Source: Enterococcus hulanensis (GTDB taxonomy: Bacteria; Bacillota; Bacilli; Lactobacillales; Enterococcaceae). Taken from it: a DNA stretch of 64,000 nucleotides. The position numbers were made by a program, and so were the translations under genes. This document shows positions 43,052-53,156 of this stretch, in pieces. The stretch's first letter is position 1, and every line of letters starts with the position of its first letter. The DNA lies in the NCBI RefSeq assembly GCF_005405485.1, contig NZ_BJED01000009.1, positions 1 through 64,000 on the forward strand, read 5' to 3'. The notes under the pieces were generated by a model, which did no database searches, was not told where the DNA came from, and saw only the letters and a program-made list of their open reading frames with translations.

Positions 43052-44607
43052 AGCTGCTTCCTCACCTTCTCGATCACCTTTTGAATTCGCTCTTGTTTAA
43101 AGCGCCACGTTGCATGATTGATAATCAAGCGGGCCGAAGACGGCGCGATGTCTTGAATTACCTTCAAATCATTTTCTTTTAAGGTAGTGCCTGTTTCGAC
43201 AATATCGACGATCACATCCGACAAGCCTAACAAAGGGGCCAATTCGATGGAACCATGCAAATGGATCAATTCTACCGAACGACCCAAACCTTCATAAAAC
43301 TCGCGGGTGATTTGCGGATATTTTGTCGATACTCGTAGTGGTCGAGAAAAATCCTCTTCAAAATCATTGTGAGCCGCCACTGCTAAACGACATTCACCCA
43401 TATGCAAATCAAGAAATTCAATGACTTCAGCTTTGCTCTCCAATAAAATATCTTTACCTACCACACCGATATCAGCAGCACCGTGCTCCACGTAGATCGC
43501 TACATCACTAGGCTTCACTAAGAAGAAGCGCAGCTTATTTTCTTCATCACAAAAAATCAGCTTGCGATTTTCTTCAAAAACACCTTCCGCTGCTACACCA
43601 GCTTTAGTGAATAACTCATAAACCGCGTCACCCATCCGTCCTTTAGGCAAAGCAACATTCAAGTATTCCAAACTTTCTGAATCAACTGGAAGCTTTTGAC
43701 CAACGTGATTCAGCTTCATCCCGAAACCGATCGCTCCTTGATCCTTTCCTTGGCGACTCATTAAGCGATCATAGCGTCCGCCATAAAGAATCGTCTCCCG
43801 TGCTTCCTTAATGAAGCCTTGGAATAAAAGCCCACTATAGTAATCCGCATCATTTACAATTGAAAAATCAAGACGCAGACGAATTTTTTCAGATAGATTT
43901 TCTTCCTGCAATGCTTTATACAGCTGTTTTAATTCTTCTAACCCCGCTTGTGCCTTCGGATAATCAGCCAACAAAACTTTTGCCCGCTGATACTTCGTCT
44001 CAAAATCACCGGATAACCGAACCAATTTTGCTAAGTTTTCCGACTCTTCCTGTGACAACCCCGCCTTAGCGGTAAGCTCATCCATCCCATGAGAACTCTT
44101 ATCCCGCAAACAGTCCAAAACTTTTTGGCGATCCTCTTCTGGAAAACGATCACAAATACCGTTTAAAATTCCCATATGCGAAAGATCCAAAGTTCCTTCA
44201 CCAACCTGAGCCAAACTCTCCCAAGCCAGCTTCAACACTTCCAGTTGATCTTCCCATGTGATCTCATCAATGATCTCTAAACCGATTTGATAGATTTTTT
44301 GATACTCGCCCGCTTGACGATCATGACGATACACATCTTCTACATAATAAACTTTCCGCGCTTCTCCAGCCGGCGTATTTTTAGCGATCGACAACGTCAC
44401 ATCCGGTTTCAATGCCATTGTGCGTCCATCATTTCCTGTAAAAGTAATAATGGAAGAACTCCGCAAAAAATTATAGCTTTGCTGATAATTGCCATATTCT
44501 TCAAAGTTATTTAAGTGATAAGGGTGAAAATGATGCTGAGTATACAACTTTCTTAACTTCAATTCGATCTGTTCTTCGGGTCTCAGTACTTCCCATAATT
44601 CTTCCAC
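43048..44607 (-). CDS. hisZG: HisZ-HisG fusion: ATP phosphoribosyltransferase regulatory plus catalytic domains
   Basis: 519 residues in one frame. Residues about 1-310 are HisZ, a class II HisRS-like protein (RPEEQIELKLRKLY, ALKPDVTLSIAK, YYVEDVYRHDR, ETILYGGRYDRL). The last 205 are a short-form HisG (LNVALPKGRMGD, DIGVVGKDILLE, PRPP loop DIVETGTTLKEND). HisZ and short HisG are normally separate subunits of one complex; here they are joined. First gene of the operon. GAGGAG is 7 nt before GTG 44607; the upstream TTG 44643 lacks such a site. Confidence 0.9.
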   Translation of the reverse strand: MEELWEVLRPEEQIELKLRKLYTQHHFHPYHLNNFEEYGNYQQSYNFLRSSSIITFTGNDGRTMALKPDVTLSIAKNTPAGEARKVYYVEDVYRHDRQAGEYQKIYQIGLEIIDEITWEDQLEVLKLAWESLAQVGEGTLDLSHMGILNGICDRFPEEDRQKVLDCLRDKSSHGMDELTAKAGLSQEESENLAKLVRLSGDFETKYQRAKVLLADYPKAQAGLEELKQLYKALQEENLSEKIRLRLDFSIVNDADYYSGLLFQGFIKEARETILYGGRYDRLMSRQGKDQGAIGFGMKLNHVGQKLPVDSESLEYLNVALPKGRMGDAVYELFTKAGVAAEGVFEENRKLIFCDEENKLRFFLVKPSDVAIYVEHGAADIGVVGKDILLESKAEVIEFLDLHMGECRLAVAAHNDFEEDFSRPLRVSTKYPQITREFYEGLGRSVELIHLHGSIELAPLLGLSDVIVDIVETGTTLKENDLKVIQDIAPSSARLIINHATWRFKQERIQKVIEKVRKQL

Positions 44608-44931
44608 ACTATCACTCCTCGTTTTAATATCACTATTTTTCAAAAAAGAATTAAAAACTGCTCCTATTCAGCCAGTTGCGCGAACCTTCAAAGCAGGAAC
44701 TTCTCTAATTAATTTAATGAAAAATAAATTAGTGTTTTCTAAACATATTAATCATTTTATCATAAATATGCAATGGTAATCTGTGAAAGAATACACTTTT
44801 TTGGTAAAAGTCAGAAAAGAAAAAAATCCCCCATCTCCCCTGATTCTTAAAAATTTTTAGAACAGAATTCTGCTATACTTTTAGATACAGTTAACGATCA
44901 ACTAGGAAATCACTACGCAGAGGAGAGTAAG
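44608..44931. other. Divergent region of the his operon
   Basis: 324 bp with promoters for both sides. No T-box motif or attenuator peptide was found here, so his control seems to be by a repressor or promoter strength. A -10 TATACT at 44874-44879 may serve the plus-strand gene at 44932. Confidence 0.5.
44759..44787 (-). promoter_or_regulatory. Predicted his operon promoter
   Basis: On the minus strand TTCACA, 17 nt, TATGAT; about 150 bp before the hisZG start. Confidence 0.5.
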
Positions 44932-45333
44932 ATGTTAAAAAAACTGAAAAGAATCAACCGTGAATTTGTTTTATTTCTGAGTAAAAAACCTCTTTTTTAT
45001 GTACTATTTCTGTTTGCCATTATCCTCGTTGCACGAATAGTTATTAATGTATATAGACAACAACCTATACTGGCGAATTTTGAGGATACTTTAAGTCTAT
45101 TTTGTACGCTGTTTATTGGTTACCTTGCTTCTGTACTTTCTAAAAAAACAGGTCAACAATTTTTACTCTGTTTTCTCTTCACCTTTATTTACTTAGTGAT
45201 TCCAAGCTTTATTGAAAAGAGTATCGTAGATTATACTTCGTTCCTCTTACTGACTTTTTTTTCTATCCTTTTAGGTGGAATATCATGGATATTAGCCCGC
45301 AGCTTTACTTCTAAAAGAATCGGAGAACACTAA
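44932..45333 (+). CDS. Small membrane protein, unknown
   Basis: 133 residues with a basic N-terminus and four predicted membrane helices (FYVLFLFAIILVARIVI; LSLFCTLFIGYLASVL; FLLCFLFTFIYLVI; SFLLLTFFSILLGGISWILA). No family recognised. A GAGGAG site precedes ATG 44932. It is 2 bp from the next gene. Confidence 0.65.
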   Translation: MLKKLKRINREFVLFLSKKPLFYVLFLFAIILVARIVINVYRQQPILANFEDTLSLFCTLFIGYLASVLSKKTGQQFLLCFLFTFIYLVIPSFIEKSIVDYTSFLLLTFFSILLGGISWILARSFTSKRIGEH

Positions 45334-45335
45334 TA

Positions 45336-45710
45336 ATGGATCAACGAAGCCCTAATCATCCAAAAATCGATAACCTTCTATTGGCTCTAATCATAGCGAT
45401 CGGCTCCCTTTTGTTTAATTGGGGTCGTGACATCTATTCAGACGGCTGGTCACTCGAAACCTTCTTCAATATCGCCAATATTTTATTATTCCTACTGACT
45501 TCTTACTCTATTGAATCTAAGACTCGATTGAGCACAACGACACGAGGACTTTTTTATTTCTCTTACTTTTTTATTGTTGGTACATTTGCTTCTGTGGTCA
45601 TTTCCAAGAACCCTATCAATGGGCAAATGCTCTTTATTTATCTGTTCCTATCCTTCATCGGCAGTCTTATCTGGCAGTTCATTTGTAAAAAATTAAAGAC
45701 AAAAAAATAA
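45336..45710 (+). CDS. Small membrane protein, unknown
   Basis: 124 residues with four predicted membrane helices and a Lys-rich C-terminus. Cotranscribed with the gene at 44932 (2-bp gap); the similar size and helix count suggest a partner or distant duplicate. Function unknown. Confidence 0.65.
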   Translation: MDQRSPNHPKIDNLLLALIIAIGSLLFNWGRDIYSDGWSLETFFNIANILLFLLTSYSIESKTRLSTTTRGLFYFSYFFIVGTFASVVISKNPINGQMLFIYLFLSFIGSLIWQFICKKLKTKK

Positions 45711-45742
45711 ACTACAGCACCGATAAGGTTTTGCAGTTTATT
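45705..45742. terminator. Bidirectional terminator
   Basis: AATAAACT.CAG..ACC / GGT..TG.AGTTTATT imperfect stem between the membrane genes (+) and recO (-). It overlaps both 3' ends. Confidence 0.6.
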
Positions 45743-46517
45743 CTTTGTCTCTTGGTTTTAACACATCTTGCCATTCACCCATTTGATCAATGAACTTCTT
45801 ACTCTTTAGATGCAGACCAATATATTCCTCATACAATTGATCCAACGTTTGACGGATCGCCTTTTTCGTTTCAGGCTTCAAATTGATCGTGTTGATATTC
45901 TCATAAGTAATGCTGTTAAACATCCGAAGAAAATAGATTGCCCGTGGATCAGCATGATAGCGGTGCTCATCCAAATGCCAATGCTCTTCACACAGAATGC
46001 CATTATACTTCGATGAAAAATCAAAGGCCCCTGTTTTCTTTCCGCATACACCACACGCCTGCCAATTCAGTGAAACACCAAAGCGCTGCATAATCTGGAC
46101 TTCGAAGATATTCATGATCGTTTCACCATCGGCACCCTCATTCATTCGCTGCAATGCCTCGCGCGTAAATCCATACAAAGCAGGATCATACACATGGTCT
46201 TCGATCGCCGCATCAGTCAATCCTAAAATATAAGAACCATATGCATTCAAAAAAATATCCTCTTGAAGTTTTCGCAAAGGATGAATTTCTTTTGCACTAT
46301 TCAAAAATGATAGACCATCCGTTTTTAAATTCCCGATAAAGACCGCTTCGGTAAATGGCTGAACTGCTGTCTGTAATGGATTATTTGCCCGATGAATACC
46401 CTTAGCAAAAAACATCACCTTACCAGCAGATTCGGTAAAGATTTTGATTAACTTGTCTTTTTCTTTATAATCTCGACTAAACAAGATGATTCCTTTTGTT
46501 TCACCAATTTGTGCCAA
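45738..46517 (-). CDS. recO: DNA repair protein RecO
   Basis: 259 residues from TTG 46517 (AGGAGG lies 8 nt upstream; GTG 46526 overlaps that site). N-terminal OB fold, helical core and a Cys pair CGVCGKK with a later Cys-Glu-Glu-His. Helps load RecA on gapped DNA with RecR. Conserved position downstream of era. Confidence 0.92.
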   Translation of the reverse strand: MAQIGETKGIILFSRDYKEKDKLIKIFTESAGKVMFFAKGIHRANNPLQTAVQPFTEAVFIGNLKTDGLSFLNSAKEIHPLRKLQEDIFLNAYGSYILGLTDAAIEDHVYDPALYGFTREALQRMNEGADGETIMNIFEVQIMQRFGVSLNWQACGVCGKKTGAFDFSSKYNGILCEEHWHLDEHRYHADPRAIYFLRMFNSITYENINTINLKPETKKAIRQTLDQLYEEYIGLHLKSKKFIDQMGEWQDVLKPRDKE

Positions 46518-46569
46518 GCAGCTCACCTCCTATGTAGCTAGCTCATTATTAAGGATTACATTTTTCGTA

Positions 46570-46665
46570 CAATCCCATCGAACTATAGTGTTTGTTCAAT
46601 AACTGCTTTTTATTCTACTTCTCACTCTTTAATTCAGCGAAAAGTTCGACTGGCAGCTAACTCTT
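46570..46665 (+). repeat. Degenerate copy of the 265-bp unit
   Basis: GCGAAAAGTT.GACTG.CAGCTAACTC and preceding TTGTTCAATA...TTCTCA blocks match the end of the glyQ-leader units at low identity. In the era-recO gap. Confidence 0.45.
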
Positions 46666-46673
46666 GTTAACAA

Positions 46674-46705
46674 AAAGCTTCACGAAAGAATCGCGAAGCT
46701 TTGTT
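46674..46705 (-). terminator. Terminator of the era operon
   Basis: AAAGCTTC.CGA / TCG.GAAGCTTT hairpin with a T run on the minus strand. Confidence 0.7.
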
Positions 46706-46711
46706 TCTTTT

Positions 46712-47611
46712 CTAATAGTCATCTTTGCGGTAGCCGTAATCCTGCAGATACGTTTGTTTATCGCGCCAGTCTTTTTGAACCTTGACCCAAAGCTCTAAAT
46801 AAACTTTATCCGCTAAAAGCGTCTCGATATCTTTGCGGGCTTGGGTGCCGATATTTTTCAGCATCTTACCGCCTTTACCGATGATAATGCCTTTTTGACT
46901 TGTCCGTTCCACAATAATCGTTGCTTGGATATGAACCTTGTCATTTTCATCCCGCTTCATTGATTCCGTTACAACAGCTACAGAATGCGGTACTTCGTCA
47001 CGTGTTAAGCTCAAGACTTTTTCCCGAATCAATTCAGATACGATAAAGTATTCCGGATGATCCGTAATTTGATCGTCGGGGAAGTATTGTGGTCCCTCAT
47101 CCATTTGATCGACTAAGACTTCTAATAAATGCTCGACATTATTGCCTTCAGTCGCTGAGATTGGGATGATCTCTTTAAATTCCATAATCGTACGATAATC
47201 ATCGATGATCGCCAAAAGTTCATCGGGATGGATTGTATCAATCTTGTTGATTACTAAGTAGACTGGGACTTCTTGTTTGCTTAAACGTTCTAAGATAAAG
47301 TCATCACCGCGTCCGCGCTTTTGATCCGCGCTGATCATGAAAATAATCGAATCAACTTCTCTTAATGCACTGTAAGCCATCTCCACCATATAATCGCCTA
47401 AACGATGCTTTGGTTTATGAATCCCTGGTGTGTCGATAAAGACAATTTGGGCTTCTGGTGTCGTATAAACACCCTGAATTTTATTTCTAGTGGTTTGTGC
47501 TTTATCACTCATAATGGCGATTTTTTGCCCCACGATGCGATTTAGCAGCGTTGATTTCCCAACATTTGGTCGACCAACAATTGCCACAAATCCTGATTTA
47601 TGTTCTGACAT
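46712..47611 (-). CDS. era: GTPase Era
   Basis: 299 residues. G1 GRPNVGKS at 13-20, G3 DTPG at 60-63, G4 NKID, and a C-terminal KH domain with [15 protein letters not shown]. Binds 16S rRNA in 30S assembly. In the conserved order phoH-pgpH-ybeY-dgkA-era-recO. Confidence 0.97.
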   Translation of the reverse strand: MSEHKSGFVAIVGRPNVGKSTLLNRIVGQKIAIMSDKAQTTRNKIQGVYTTPEAQIVFIDTPGIHKPKHRLGDYMVEMAYSALREVDSIIFMISADQKRGRGDDFILERLSKQEVPVYLVINKIDTIHPDELLAIIDDYRTIMEFKEIIPISATEGNNVEHLLEVLVDQMDEGPQYFPDDQITDHPEYFIVSELIREKVLSLTRDEVPHSVAVVTESMKRDENDKVHIQATIIVERTSQKGIIIGKGGKMLKNIGTQARKDIETLLADKVYLELWVKVQKDWRDKQTYLQDYGYRKDDY

Positions 47612-47639
47612 GAAAAATTCCTTTCTGAATCTTAAGCAC

Positions 47640-48044
47640 TCATTTTCCTAAAAGAAAAAGCTCAATAATTTTTGGTAAAAAGATAATCACACCAACGATA
47701 ACGGCAAACACCGAAGTTACTAGGACTGCACCGGCAGCCATATCTTTGATTTTTTTTCCGATTGGGTGAAAATGGCAGTCCGTTACCATATCAACTACAT
47801 TTTCAAATACCGTATTGATAATTTCCACGATCCAGACTAAAAAGACTGCTAGAAAAATCCAAAGCCATTCAAGTACGGATACCCCCAATAAGAACGCCAC
47901 AAGAATCGCCATCAGGCCAAAGACCACATGAGCACGCATATTGCGTTCCTCTTGAAAGACCGTCTTAATTCCTTGAATTGCAAATTCTAAAGACGTGATA
48001 AAATGTTTATTTTTTTCTGTTTTATCTTTTAAGTCCATAGGCAT
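47640..48044 (-). CDS. dgkA: Undecaprenol/diacylglycerol kinase
   Basis: 134 residues, three membrane helices and the signature [16 protein letters not shown]. Firmicute DgkA phosphorylates undecaprenol for lipid carrier recycling. Its first codons overlap the end of ybeY by 23 nt; a second ATG lies at 48038. Confidence 0.92.
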   Translation of the reverse strand: MPMDLKDKTEKNKHFITSLEFAIQGIKTVFQEERNMRAHVVFGLMAILVAFLLGVSVLEWLWIFLAVFLVWIVEIINTVFENVVDMVTDCHFHPIGKKIKDMAAGAVLVTSVFAVIVGVIIFLPKIIELFLLGK

Positions 48045-48495
48045 CTAATATCTCTTTCTGTAGACCAAACATCTCTTTTTCATCCTCAGGTGTCATATGG
48101 TCGTACCCATTGATATGCAAAAAGCCATGTACGGCTAGAAAACCTAATTCGCGATCAAAACTATGCCCGTATTCTTCTGCTTGTTCACGAGCACGTTCCG
48201 TTGAGATCATAATATCGCCGAGATTGCGCGGCATCGGATCTTCCTCGTCCATAATAATCGGAACCTCATCCTCACCTTCTTCTTCCAATGCAAAACTGAT
48301 TACATCGGTCGGTGCGTCTTTGCCGCGATAGTCGCGGTTAATGACTTGGATCGCCGCATTGTCCATAAAAGTGACAGACATCTCTGTATCCTTTGGCAGT
48401 TCTAAATAATCGGCAGCAAATTGCAGGACACCATCGATTTCTTGTATTTTTTCATCAGAGACTTGCTCTGTTTCGTCAATAAAAGTAATATCCAT
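48022..48495 (-). CDS. ybeY: rRNA maturation endoribonuclease YbeY
   Basis: 157 residues. Zinc-binding [11 protein letters not shown] (H-x3-H-x5-H) near residue 120. Needed for 16S rRNA 3' end maturation. Overlaps pgpH by one base and dgkA by 23, so it is translationally coupled. Confidence 0.95.
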   Translation of the reverse strand: MDITFIDETEQVSDEKIQEIDGVLQFAADYLELPKDTEMSVTFMDNAAIQVINRDYRGKDAPTDVISFALEEEGEDEVPIIMDEEDPMPRNLGDIMISTERAREQAEEYGHSFDRELGFLAVHGFLHINGYDHMTPEDEKEMFGLQKEILDAYGLKR

Positions 48496-50699
48496 TACTC
48501 TTCCCCTTTTTTCTCTTGCTCTTCTTTCATCTTTTCCGCCTCTGACTGCATTCGTGGATATTTGATCCGTGAATGGAAGGTCGAGCTCAAGCCGCTGATC
48601 AATGATTTTTCAACGATTCGAATTTCTTTTAAGGTCAATCCAGAATCATCTAGCTGACCATCGTTGATCCGTTCTTCGATCAAATTATGAACAAATTCAG
48701 TAATCTTATCGAGTGAAGGATGATCCATCGCCCTAACTGCCGCTTCACAGCTGTCCGCGATGTTCACAACACCAGCTTCACGGGTCTGAGGTTTAGGTCC
48801 GGGATAGCGGAATTCCGCTTCCGTCGTTTCAGGATTGCGTTCCTTTGCCTTAAAATAGAAGAATTTCATCAATGTTGTGCCATGATGCTGATAACAAATA
48901 TCGATCACCATCTGAGGCATTTTATATTCCTTCAAAATCTTCGCACCTTCGATAACGTGACCGAAGATGATTTGTTTACTATCTTCTGGCAGTAAAAAGT
49001 TATGCGGATTTTCTGCACCAGTCGGCAGATTTTCCACAAAGAAATTCGCATGACGGATCTTACCGATATCGTGATAGTAGCATGCTACTCGAGTTAATAA
49101 CGAACGACCGCCAATTTCCGCTACAGCGTTGGCACTCAAATTAGCCACCATCATCGAGTGATGATACGTTCCGGGTGCCTTTTCAAGTAATTCCTTCAAT
49201 AGCGGATGGTTTGGATTACTTAGTTCATTTAACGTAATCACACCGCTATCTGTAACTAAAATTTCAATATAAGGTTGAAGCCCCATTCCCATAATAAATG
49301 ATAGGATACTTGCCGCAAAAGCGCCAAGCAGCAGCCCCCATGTTTGCGAATCGGTAAAGGACATTCCTTGGTAAATACTTAAGATAAAGGACCAAGCAAT
49401 CGGAAACGCCACGATCCACAGCATCGCTTGTTTCACCTGATCGGATAGCCGTTTTTGCTTAACCATTACCGCTAACGTGCCAGAAAAAAGATACGTCATC
49501 AAAATGACTGGCAGCATGTTTGTCCCAATCGCATTATAATAAATGAACAAAGCAAAGACTGTTTGGAAAACAGCCGATAATGCTCCAGCTCTTCGATTAA
49601 CAAAAACGGTCAGGATCAACGGCATAAAGGCCGCTGGAAAGAATAGTGCTAAATTATTCGAAGACGTCCCTTGAAACGCCTGCATTATTTTCATAATGAA
49701 GACACCAATCGTCATCGTTGCACTATAAAATAGTATGAAACGCACACGCTGGAACTCAACTTCAAACTGCCGACTATAAAACCACAATAATACACCTTGT
49801 AAAACCGCCGCCAGAATCATCGCTATCATAGGAAAGATCGACGTGCTCGAGCTGGTCAACCCCAACAATTTCAGCTTATTGATCGCATTAGCGTCGATTT
49901 GACTGCCTTCACGAACAATTACTTCCCCTTGATATATCATTATTGGCTGTACAGAGTCACTAGCTTGTTCTTTTAGTTCATCTGTCCGCTTTTGATTTAA
50001 GGAATCATTGATAACGATTCCGACTTCTAATAAGTAACGCATCACTTGATTAGACTCTTCAGATAACCCTAAGCCTTGAATCTTATCAACAGCCTGCTGC
50101 TTGTATTCAGCCAGATCGCTTTGTCGAATCCGCTTAACCATCTGCTCATCTAATAATTTCAAACTTTCAGTTCCAACTTTTGTCAATTCTGTTGCGTTTA
50201 ATTGAACCGCCGCTTGATAAAAGTCTTCAGGCAATTGCTGATAAAAAGTCACTGCATCTTGATCTAAACCTTCAAAATTCTTTTTAACTGCCGCAACACG
50301 CTCATCAACTGTCGGCTGAGGAACTTTTTCACCATCTTTGGCTTGAGAAACTTTTGTTTGATAATTTTTATCTAAATCGTTATTAGCCTTTTGGATCAAT
50401 GTGATCAATTGGCTGATTCGATCATGCTGTGTTTGTGCCAAATCGGCTTGATACGTATATTCAGGCGTGACTGCCTCTGCAGCAAGCTGCCGCTTTTGAG
50501 TTGTCTCAGCCTTATTTTCAATCGTTTTATTTGCACGAATACTTTCGGTCGCAACTTGACCTTCTTTATAGTCCACACTTTTTTGGATGACACTAGAAAG
50601 CATCGTCAAAACCAAAACAAGCGAAAAGACACCTAAAATAATCGGTATAAATTTTGAACCTAACTTCTTCAGCAAGTTATTGATGGGTCGATTTAACAT
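48495..50699 (-). CDS. pgpH: 7TM-HD cyclic-di-AMP phosphodiesterase PgpH
   Basis: 734 residues. One N-terminal helix, a large extracellular domain (about 45-285), seven membrane helices (about 290-490) and a cytosolic HD domain with [13 protein letters not shown] and YQHHG. Degrades c-di-AMP, a signal for potassium and osmotic balance. Basic, acidic tail is Glu/Lys rich. Follows phoH by 15 bp. Confidence 0.94.
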   Translation of the reverse strand: MLNRPINNLLKKLGSKFIPIILGVFSLVLVLTMLSSVIQKSVDYKEGQVATESIRANKTIENKAETTQKRQLAAEAVTPEYTYQADLAQTQHDRISQLITLIQKANNDLDKNYQTKVSQAKDGEKVPQPTVDERVAAVKKNFEGLDQDAVTFYQQLPEDFYQAAVQLNATELTKVGTESLKLLDEQMVKRIRQSDLAEYKQQAVDKIQGLGLSEESNQVMRYLLEVGIVINDSLNQKRTDELKEQASDSVQPIMIYQGEVIVREGSQIDANAINKLKLLGLTSSSTSIFPMIAMILAAVLQGVLLWFYSRQFEVEFQRVRFILFYSATMTIGVFIMKIMQAFQGTSSNNLALFFPAAFMPLILTVFVNRRAGALSAVFQTVFALFIYYNAIGTNMLPVILMTYLFSGTLAVMVKQKRLSDQVKQAMLWIVAFPIAWSFILSIYQGMSFTDSQTWGLLLGAFAASILSFIMGMGLQPYIEILVTDSGVITLNELSNPNHPLLKELLEKAPGTYHHSMMVANLSANAVAEIGGRSLLTRVACYYHDIGKIRHANFFVENLPTGAENPHNFLLPEDSKQIIFGHVIEGAKILKEYKMPQMVIDICYQHHGTTLMKFFYFKAKERNPETTEAEFRYPGPKPQTREAGVVNIADSCEAAVRAMDHPSLDKITEFVHNLIEERINDGQLDDSGLTLKEIRIVEKSLISGLSSTFHSRIKYPRMQSEAEKMKEEQEKKGEE

Positions 50700-50714
50700 C
50701 CAATTCCCTCCTGA

Positions 50715-51698
50715 CTACTTTTCTTGATGTCGTAGGTTCTCGTGTTCGTACGCTTCAATGATCTCTGCTACAACGGGATGTCTTACTACATCTCCCGCTT
50801 CAAAGTTCACGAAGCGAATCTTCTTGATTCCTTGCAACGTTCTCTCCGCGTGGATTAATCCGCTGACTTGTCCTCTCGGCAGGTCCACCTGAGAAGTATC
50901 CCCATTGACGATCATTTTGGAATTAAAGCCAAGACGCGTCAAAAACATCTTCATTTGTGAAATCGTCGTATTTTGAGCCTCATCTAAAATGACAAAGGCA
51001 TCATCCAACGTACGTCCCCGCATGTAAGCAAGCGGTGCAATTTCAATTACTCCGCGTTCCAACAAACGGTTCGTATGCTCCACTCCAAAAATCTGATGCA
51101 AAGCATCGTACATCGGCCGCAAATAAGGATCAACCTTTTCCTTCAAATCCCCTGGTAAGAAGCCTAAGCTTTCACCAGCTTCGACTGCTGGGCGCGTCAA
51201 AATAATGCGTTGTACTTCGCCTTTTTTCAACGCAGCAATGGCCATCACGATCGCTAAATATGTTTTCCCAGTTCCGGCTGGTCCAACCCCAAACACTACA
51301 TCAGACTTACGAATCGCTGCTATGTACCGGCTTTGCCCAATATTTTTAGGCCGGATCGGTTTGCCGTTTCGATCCTTTAACAATTCTTCTTCATACATCA
51401 TAACAAACTCATCTAAGTGGTTCTCTCGGCCTAAGCGCAATGCAGTCATTACATCCGGCGTAGCCACCTTGATCCCGCGATCAATCAAAATCTGCAGTGT
51501 CCGGATAATATCTCCCACTAGTTTAGCTTCTTCTTTCGGTCCAATGATCTGGATCGTCTCACCGCGAGTATTGATTGTCGTCTCGGTATTCTCTTCTAAA
51601 AATTTTACATGTTTATCGTGGGTACCTAAAAGCATACTGATGTCATCTTTGCCATCAAGCTTTATTTCTAACGACTCAAAATCGTTGCTGTTCAACAA
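50715..51698 (-). CDS. phoH: PhoH-like ATPase
   Basis: 327 residues. N-terminal KH-like segment, then a PhoH ATPase with Walker A GPAGTGKT and Walker B FVILDEAQN. Likely RNA-related helicase/ATPase. The start is TTG (51698 or 51695) after GGGATGAG. First gene of the phoH-pgpH-ybeY-dgkA-era cluster. Confidence 0.92.
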   Translation of the reverse strand: MLNSNDFESLEIKLDGKDDISMLLGTHDKHVKFLEENTETTINTRGETIQIIGPKEEAKLVGDIIRTLQILIDRGIKVATPDVMTALRLGRENHLDEFVMMYEEELLKDRNGKPIRPKNIGQSRYIAAIRKSDVVFGVGPAGTGKTYLAIVMAIAALKKGEVQRIILTRPAVEAGESLGFLPGDLKEKVDPYLRPMYDALHQIFGVEHTNRLLERGVIEIAPLAYMRGRTLDDAFVILDEAQNTTISQMKMFLTRLGFNSKMIVNGDTSQVDLPRGQVSGLIHAERTLQGIKKIRFVNFEAGDVVRHPVVAEIIEAYEHENLRHQEK

Positions 51699-51812
51699 GC
51701 GCTCATCCCTTCATAAATCATTCCTTCTTATAATACCACACTCTAAATAAAAGAAAAATTGTCTAAACTTTAGATAAAAAGAACATAAGAAAGAGTTTAT
51801 TTGAGTCAAAAA

Positions 51813-51840
51813 AAAGCCGAGAGAAAAATCTCTCGGCTTT
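51813..51840 (-). terminator. Terminator of rpsU-yqeY
   Basis: An 11-bp stem AAAGCCGAGAG / CTCTCGGCTTT with a T run on the minus strand. Confidence 0.88.
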
Positions 51841-51849
51841 CGTTATTGC

Positions 51850-52296
51850 TTAATTGTTTAGAAGCTCTTTGACGACCGCATTGACCTGATTGCCATCGGC
51901 TTTACCTTTGACTTTCGGCATCACTGCGCCCATTACTTTACCAAATTCCTTTGGTGAAGTCGCTCCTGTTGCTGCAATTGCTTCTGTAACGATTGCGCGG
52001 ATCTCATCTTCGGAAAGTTGAGCCGGCAAATATTTTTCGACAATTACGATTTCCTTTTTGACCTTATCAGCCAAATCGGTGCGATCAGCTTTTTCAAACT
52101 CGGTTAGAGAATCACGACGTTGTTTCATCTCGCGAGATAATACAGTCAATTCTTCTTCGTCATTCAAATCCTGACCTTTTTTAATCTGCTCATTTTGAAT
52201 CGAAGCTTTAAGCATCCGGATCACTTGCAAAGTCTCTTTATCTTTTGCTCGCATCGCTTGCTTCATGTCTTCATTCAAGGTAGTAAGTAGTGACAA
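51850..52296 (-). CDS. yqeY: GatB/YqeY domain protein
   Basis: 148 residues from TTG 52296 (GGAG 8 nt upstream; [15 protein letters not shown] matches family starts). Contains [15 protein letters not shown] and the C-terminal YqeY/GatB tRNA-binding-like domain ([23 protein letters not shown]). Role unclear, possibly tRNA-linked. Cotranscribed with rpsU. Confidence 0.9.
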   Translation of the reverse strand: MSLLTTLNEDMKQAMRAKDKETLQVIRMLKASIQNEQIKKGQDLNDEEELTVLSREMKQRRDSLTEFEKADRTDLADKVKKEIVIVEKYLPAQLSEDEIRAIVTEAIAATGATSPKEFGKVMGAVMPKVKGKADGNQVNAVVKELLNN

Positions 52297-52317
52297 TAGA
52301 ATCACTCCGTTGACAGA

Positions 52318-52494
52318 CTAGAATTTCTTACGTTTTCTAGCTGCTTCTGATTTTTTCTTACGTTTCACACTTGGTTTCTCATAAAATTCACGTTTGCGAG
52401 ATTCTTGCAGAGTCCCTGCTTTTGAAACGGAACGTTTGAAGCGACGAAGAGCATCGTCAAGAGATTCATTTTTACGAACCACTGTTTTTGACAT
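52318..52494 (-). CDS. rpsU: Ribosomal protein bS21
   Basis: 58 residues, starting [20 protein letters not shown] and ending in a basic [15 protein letters not shown] tail. Small-subunit protein near the anti-Shine-Dalgarno region. GGAGGGA precedes ATG 52494; the longer frame to 52572 is leader sequence. Confidence 0.97.
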   Translation of the reverse strand: MSKTVVRKNESLDDALRRFKRSVSKAGTLQESRKREFYEKPSVKRKKKSEAARKRKKF

Positions 52495-52632
52495 ATAAAT
52501 TCCCTCCCTCCGGGCTTGAAATGTAACCGTTTTTGTTATTGAAATGTACTTCCAAACAACAAGACCGTCCATAAGTTATTATATCCAATGGTCTATTTTG
52601 AGTCAAGGTACTGAAGAATTTTAATTCTTAAT

Positions 52633-53070
52633 TTATTCATGAAGTTTTTGGCATTTCTCACAGCGGCCGTACAATTCAAAACGGTGACCCTCGATTTCAC
52701 AACCATCCAGTTGTTCTTTAAAGAAGTTCATTGGACACATATGGATTTCCTTCGTCATTCCACAAACCGTACAAATAAAATGGTGATGATGTTCAAAATT
52801 CTCACTGCAGCTAAAACGGAATTTCATTTCTCCTTGCAGTTCGGTGTCTTCAATCAAACCAATTTCGCAAAATTCTCTCAGATTACGGTATACAGTGTCG
52901 TAGCTCAATCCAGGAAATTGGTCATTTAAATAATTATAGACTTCCCGGGCCGCAACGTAACGATTGCACTTGATCAAGTAATCTAATAGCGTTTCACGTT
53001 TTTTTGTATATTTAAAGCCATTTTCTTTGACTTTCGCCAAGGCTTTTTCTAATAAAGTCGTCTGCGTCAT
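52633..53070 (-). CDS. Fur family metalloregulator (Fur/Zur-like)
   Basis: 145 residues. Winged HTH (about 15-85, LSYDTVYRNLREF), His-rich metal loop EHHHHF, and two Cys pairs CTVCG and CEKC for structural zinc. Represses metal uptake genes when loaded with iron or zinc; Fur versus Zur cannot be settled here, PerR is less likely. Divergent from ppsR paralogue 2. Confidence 0.87.
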   Translation of the reverse strand: MTQTTLLEKALAKVKENGFKYTKKRETLLDYLIKCNRYVAAREVYNYLNDQFPGLSYDTVYRNLREFCEIGLIEDTELQGEMKFRFSCSENFEHHHHFICTVCGMTKEIHMCPMNFFKEQLDGCEIEGHRFELYGRCEKCQKLHE

Positions 53071-53156
53071 GTTATCCCCTCATTTCAAAGTGTAATGATT
53101 CCGAATAAACAGTATGGTATAATAAATTATTACTGATTGCAAGGGAGATTTACTTT

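Noticed and set aside
51205-51750. 181-codon plus ORF
   Set aside because: Antisense to phoH; Ser/Pro-rich composition typical of shadows.
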